A stretch of DNA of 36,056 nt, from positions 1-36,056 of the forward strand of contig CAYGRM010000019.1 of the NCBI GenBank assembly GCA_964352225.1. Reading direction: 5' to 3'. The notes beneath the pieces are model-generated. The model saw only the letters and a list, made by a program, of their open reading frames with translations, ran no database searches and was not told the origin of the DNA. Each line of letters starts with the position of its first letter. Positions within the stretch are counted from its first letter, which is position 1. The stretch comes from CAJQQY01 sp964352225 (GTDB lineage: Bacteria; Bacteroidota; Bacteroidia; Chitinophagales; Saprospiraceae). The position numbers and the translations under genes were made by a program. Shown here piece after piece: positions 33,551 through 36,056 of the stretch.

Positions 33551-33580
33551 AAAGGACTGCGGTTTAACTCGCAGTCCTTT
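33551..33580 (-). terminator. Terminator A, shared cassette end
   Basis: AAAGGACTGCG (33551-33561) and CGCAGTCCTTT (33570-33580) form an 11-bp stem; the minus strand ends in a T run. It lies 6 bases past the stop of the leftward triad. A near-identical hairpin lies at 35032-35065. Confidence 0.85.
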
Positions 33581-33586
33581 TCCTTT

Positions 33587-33970
33587 TTATTCTTCGAGTA
33601 CATCTCGTAATTTATTTTCAAGCTTTTCAATCAAAGGTGGTGCTTCTTCTCTTACTTCGTTAATAGCCTCTGAAATTCGACTACTACCCAATTTTGATTT
33701 TCCGAAATTCATTTGTTTGATAAATGCGATAGTTGAATGACTCATTTTAAACTTATCTCCAATTCCTTCAATCAATTCACATGATTCTTTATCAAAATAG
33801 ATTTTGTTTTTATTGTAATAGTTTAAAAATTCATTCCCTAAGTCAGACGCTTTTTTTAACCTTTCCCATTCTTCTTTAAATACGGTCTCTTCATCTTTTC
33901 CAGTTATGTTTCGAAATCTTACTGTCATGTCAAGCATAGCAGTATTTAGCGTGGATAATTTCTTAAACAT
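33587..33970 (-). CDS. Helical protein, third gene of the kinase-associated triad
   Basis: The 127-aa product is mostly predicted helix, acidic and charged (MTVRFRNITGKDEETVFKEE, then EAINEVREEAPPLIEKLENKL at the C-terminus), with no signal or membrane segment. I do not recognise a named family, but helical proteins like this are found next to small membrane proteins in defence loci, from memory. It starts 23 bases after the small membrane protein gene and ends at terminator A. Confidence 0.65.
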   Translation of the reverse strand: MFKKLSTLNTAMLDMTVRFRNITGKDEETVFKEEWERLKKASDLGNEFLNYYNKNKIYFDKESCELIEGIGDKFKMSHSTIAFIKQMNFGKSKLGSSRISEAINEVREEAPPLIEKLENKLRDVLEE

Positions 33971-33993
33971 TTTGGAGGTTACCTTTCGTTTTT

Positions 33994-34191
33994 TTAATTT
34001 TTTTTTTCCTCCTTTTGAATATTTATATCTCCTCCAGCTTGAATATTTCCGCTTCCTGTTGCAGTATTTGAAACAGTTGATTCTTTATTTTGATTTTTAA
34101 AGAACCTTATAACTCCTAGGATTATTGCTACTCCAACCCCTGAAAAAATCCAAGTTTTATTTGTAGAAATCAAATTTATTATTTCTTCCAT
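33994..34191 (-). CDS. Small membrane protein with a GNIQAGGDINI tail, second gene of the triad
   Basis: The 65-aa product has one transmembrane helix (about 13-30, TWIFSGVGVAIILGVIRFF) followed by a tail NTATGSGNIQAGGDINIQKEEKKN. The GSGNIxAGGDINI segment resembles a linker seen in bacterial defence effectors and phage-related proteins; its role is not settled. The gene lies 35 bases after the kinase-like gene and 23 bases before the helical gene. A membrane-acting effector is a reasonable guess. Confidence 0.65.
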   Translation of the reverse strand: MEEIINLISTNKTWIFSGVGVAIILGVIRFFKNQNKESTVSNTATGSGNIQAGGDINIQKEEKKN

Positions 34192-34226
34192 AATTTTTGA
34201 TTTTAATTTTGGTGATTTATTGAATG

Positions 34227-34910
34227 TTATTTTTTATATTCTTTTAAAAATATCTCACTAAGATTACTTTCAATTCCATGTCTTTCTCTTGTAATATTTA
34301 ATTCTGTAATAAATCCTTTCCCGAAATTGCCACTATTATTTACTAAATCTTCATCAAATCTTTTTCTAGGATTAGATTCGAAACAATCATACTTTTCGCA
34401 AAATTTAAAACTTGGATTGTGTAATTGACTGTAATCAATTAATTTAACTTGATATGTATCTGAATTAACTAAAACATTACCAAGGTGAGGATCTCCTAAT
34501 GCAAAATTATTTTGATGCCATAGTTTAACTTCATCAGCAAAATTTCTCATTACAGATATAATTTTACCGTTATCGTCTTTATATTTTTCCAAAAATTCAT
34601 TGAGGGTTATACCATGAAAGTATTCGATTACGATACACCACTTTCCATTCCATTTGAATCTCTCATGAAAAGTAATCAAAAAGTTGTGTTTTAATGAGGT
34701 TTCTCTAATTTCATTAAATACTAATTCGTTTCCTTCCCTTCTCCTTCCAAAATGATTTTTTTTGCCATAAGGAACGTGAGATTTTACAGCTTTATTGAAG
34801 TGTTTAATTATATACTTATCTCCGTTCAGATTTTCTACGAGATAAACATTCGCATTCTCCCCATTTTCTTGAATTGTAGATAGTATTCTATAATTACCTA
34901 TTGTTTCCAT
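34227..34910 (-). CDS. Small protein kinase-like protein, first gene of the triad
   Basis: The 227-aa product has a kinase fold pattern: a Gly-loop-like NGENANVYLV (about 16-25), the ATP-binding Lys in YIIKHF (about 36), and IVIEYFHGITLNEFL at the hinge (about 93-107). The catalytic loop is LGDPHLGNVL (Asp about 140, Asn about 145) and the metal Asp is in LIDYSQ (about 159). The catalytic loop resembles aminoglycoside phosphotransferase or RIO-type kinases more than HRD kinases. The C-terminal lobe is short. It may phosphorylate a cellular or partner protein. It is the first gene of a leftward operon with the membrane and helical genes, bounded by core-like sites A and B. Confidence 0.75.
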   Translation of the reverse strand: METIGNYRILSTIQENGENANVYLVENLNGDKYIIKHFNKAVKSHVPYGKKNHFGRRREGNELVFNEIRETSLKHNFLITFHERFKWNGKWCIVIEYFHGITLNEFLEKYKDDNGKIISVMRNFADEVKLWHQNNFALGDPHLGNVLVNSDTYQVKLIDYSQLHNPSFKFCEKYDCFESNPRKRFDEDLVNNSGNFGKGFITELNITRERHGIESNLSEIFLKEYKK

Positions 34911-35004
34911 TTTATTTTTTTAATGCCACCTAATAGTGTATATACGCAAGTTACTGACCATTTACATATTTGAATAATTTTCAACATGAAAAGTTCCTAA
35001 AAAC

Positions 35005-35029
35005 TGAACACTCGGATGTATAAGGTTCA
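35005..35029. other. Recombinase core-like site B
   Basis: TGAACACTC, 7 bases, TAAGGTTCA: the left arm matches the consensus at 8 of 9, the right arm at 6 of 9. It is followed in 2 bases by the terminator B hairpin, the same order as at site A. Confidence 0.45.
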
Positions 35030-35031
35030 AC

Positions 35032-35065
35032 AAAAAGGACTGCGGTTAACCCCACAGTCCTTTTT
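35032..35065 (-). terminator. Terminator B, shared cassette end
   Basis: AAAAAGGACTG (35032-35042) and CAGTCCTTTTT (35055-35065) form an 11-bp stem that nearly repeats terminator A. It would end the leftward 123-aa gene. Confidence 0.85.
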
Positions 35066-35073
35066 CTATTTCT

Positions 35074-35097
35074 TCAACACTTTACCAATAGTGTTCA
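35074..35097. other. Recombinase core-like site B2
   Basis: TCAACACTT, 6 bases, TAGTGTTCA. The right arm is identical to R2. The TGA stop of the 123-aa gene is made from its last three bases (35095-35097), so the site overlaps the gene end. Confidence 0.5.
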
Positions 35098-35466
35098 CGG
35101 AATTGATTGAGCGATCTTTTGAAATGTACCATCAAGGATCATAGATTGCCCTGTACAGGTTCTACCCCAATAGTAATTATAATCGCCGTAAAGAACTGGC
35201 TCACCTTGAGCATCTAACTTCTTTGCCATCCATTCGCTAACTAAATACCATTCATAAATCTCTTGTTGTTCAATATCATCATCTTCATTTTCAGAATAGG
35301 CATAGAGGTTATGTATGCTATCTAAATGTATTCCCGCAATGTCATCAAGTCGCCCAAGGGCATCGAAGATTAAAGATGTTTGATTTGCCAAAATTTCTTG
35401 CTCGATATATCGGGTTGCTCGATCGTGAATTTCTTTTGTAAATCCGTAATAAGTTTTATTGGTCAT
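35095..35466 (-). CDS. Small plasmid protein of unknown function (module 4)
   Basis: The 123-aa product ends with EWYLVSEWMAKKLDAQGEPVLYGDYNYYWGRTCTGQSMILDGTFQKIA (about 72-119). I recall very similar endings in small proteins of proteobacterial and other plasmids, always near mobilisation genes, with unknown function. The start is well supported: AAGGAGAAAG 4-5 bases before the ATG. Its leader is structured as for the genes at 104 and 11347. It is the only gene between core-like sites B2 and C. Confidence 0.72.
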   Translation of the reverse strand: MTNKTYYGFTKEIHDRATRYIEQEILANQTSLIFDALGRLDDIAGIHLDSIHNLYAYSENEDDDIEQQEIYEWYLVSEWMAKKLDAQGEPVLYGDYNYYWGRTCTGQSMILDGTFQKIAQSIP

Positions 35467-35660
35467 GTTACTTTCTCCTTAAATAGAAATGGGTTGCATC
35501 GCATGCAACCTTGGCTTCCGCCCGAGGATGGGGTAACAAGCGCAATAAAAATCAATGCAATGGTGCGGGCAGGAGCGAAGCGACAACACGGTTGTGTTTA
35601 TTTTTGTTGTGGGCGTGAGGGCGAAGCCCTTAGTAGCTTCTTGAAAACTAAACAGTCATC
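35467..35660 (-). promoter_or_regulatory. Structured leader of the 123-aa gene
   Basis: GGTTGCAT (35492-35499), loop CGC, ATGCAACC (35503-35510) form a perfect 8-bp stem. GGGC...GCCC near 35610-35630 forms another. The leader is GC-rich and, with those at 116-262 and 11348-11560, is one of three in the window. The first hairpin is similar to the hairpin at 131-154. Confidence 0.5.
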
Positions 35661-35702
35661 TCAATAACGTTCAATACGTACACGCATGGAGAAATAAAAA
35701 AC

Positions 35703-35727
35703 TAAACGCTCTTGATATTAGTGTTTA
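35703..35727. other. Recombinase core-like site C
   Basis: TAAACGCTC, 7 bases, TAGTGTTTA. In the other orientation it reads TAAACACTA ... GAGCGTTTA, close to site A (arms 7 of 9 and 8 of 9). It bounds module 4 on the right. Confidence 0.45.
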
Positions 35728-35891
35728 GTCCATTTTAGATAACAATATCAAATCAATTCGTATATCTTATAGGTAAACTTTATAGATAATAATAATATGT
35801 TAGTCGTATATAAATGAAGAATAAAATTATCTAGTCTATTTTATAAAAGTTCAATAACTACATATTTTTCAACAATTTAAACTTTTCAAAA
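35728..35891. other. A/T-rich spacer
   Basis: I see no gene, hairpin or promoter that I can support in this stretch, only A/T-rich sequence between site C and the last small gene. Confidence 0.5.
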
Positions 35892-36005
35892 ATGGTACAA
35901 ATAATTCCAATCATCATAGCCGCTCTAACTGCAAGTGCTGCAGGTACAGCAGTCTGGTATGTCTCTTTAACACCAGAAGAAAAAAAAGAAGCGAATGAAA
36001 AGTAA
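35892..36005 (+). CDS. Short single-pass membrane peptide ending in the terminal repeat
   Basis: A 37-codon frame starts MVQIIPIIIAALTASAAGTA and ends TPEEKKEANEK, with one hydrophobic segment (about 3-26) and a charged tail. Its TAA stop is the second to fourth base of the right terminal repeat, so the reading end depends on that junction. There is no Shine-Dalgarno sequence. It could be a real small membrane protein or a frame truncated by the repeat. Confidence 0.35.
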   Translation: MVQIIPIIIAALTASAAGTAVWYVSLTPEEKKEANEK

Positions 36006-36056
36006 GCATCCGACCAACTACACCTGAGCAAAAAAAAACCGAAGCCGCCAACTAGC
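36002..36056. repeat. Right copy of the 55-bp inverted terminal repeat
   Basis: This is the exact reverse complement of 1-55. The four bases just inside each repeat (CATA at 56-59, GAAA or AAAA before 36002) show no matching target-site duplication. Confidence 0.95.

Noticed and set aside
33521..35097. Integron attC sites
   Set aside because: The GTTRRRY and RYYYAAC core words in the required arrangement are not present; the sites are short symmetric arms with a 6-8 base spacer.
1..36056. Circular contig with overlapping direct ends
   Set aside because: The ends match only in inverted orientation; there is no direct terminal overlap.

Overview
This 36 kb window looks like a mobilisable plasmid, or most of one, from the phylum Bacteroidota. 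It carries an iteron-type replication initiator (17746-19155), a ParA partition locus (12655-13674), a relaxase with its accessory protein (7757-9670), a VirD4/TraG-type coupling protein (3121-5262), an ArdC antirestriction protein and a primase-like toprim protein. No VirB-type mating channel genes are visible, so transfer would need a helper. The Bacteroidota assignment rests on the type IX secretion C-terminal domains in the right half, on the general lack of Shine-Dalgarno sequences before backbone genes, and on a TAnnTTTG promoter element. The relaxase and coupling protein resemble alphaproteobacterial ones, and several small genes have strong Shine-Dalgarno sites and sigma70-type promoters, so the element is mosaic.

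Layout. Bases 1-55 and 36002-36056 are an exact 55-bp inverted repeat; it may be a real terminal repeat or an assembly-graph node. 30-585: small genes and leader sequences. 615-5906: a leftward operon running 210-aa membrane protein, TraG, then a reverse transcriptase and a membrane coiled-coil protein. The 165-nt gap before the reverse transcriptase folds into several hairpins closed by a 9-bp stem. 6055-7756: a rightward gene with a C-terminal TIR- or deoxyribosyltransferase-like fold, plus a small gene. 7757-17372: mobilisation, ArdC, primase, partition, a DNA-binding coiled-coil protein and plasmid membrane proteins. 17540-19155: iterons and rep. 19896-20463: a MazF/PemK-type toxin with an AbrB-type antitoxin. 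20638-21041: a 103-bp tandem repeat leading into a small hydrophobic peptide gene.

From 21070 to the right end the window is modular. Seven sequences share the plan 9-bp arm, 6-8 bp spacer, inverted 9-bp arm (consensus TGAACACTA / TAGTGTTCA). They delimit modules, and a small tyrosine recombinase gene (31971-32558) sits beside two of them. The first module (21.1-32.6 kb) carries secreted Bacteroidota proteins: a leucine-rich-repeat protein with a gliding-motility-type C-terminal domain, a SprB-repeat protein with a type IX sorting domain, and two operons each pairing a secreted zinc metalloprotease-like protein with a secreted helical protein. The next modules hold a coiled-coil membrane protein, a three-gene kinase-like / small membrane / helical protein operon, and a small plasmid gene. 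Two of the modules end in nearly the same terminator-plus-core-site unit.

The most interesting candidates are: (1) the modular array with its recombinase, which resembles pdif modules or an integron but matches neither by eye; (2) the reverse transcriptase with its upstream structured RNA, which resembles the defence reverse transcriptase DRT2; (3) the kinase / membrane-protein / helical-protein operon as an undescribed defence or toxin-type cassette; and (4) the duplicated metalloprotease plus helical partner operons. All functional names come from reading motifs in the sequence; no database search was possible.
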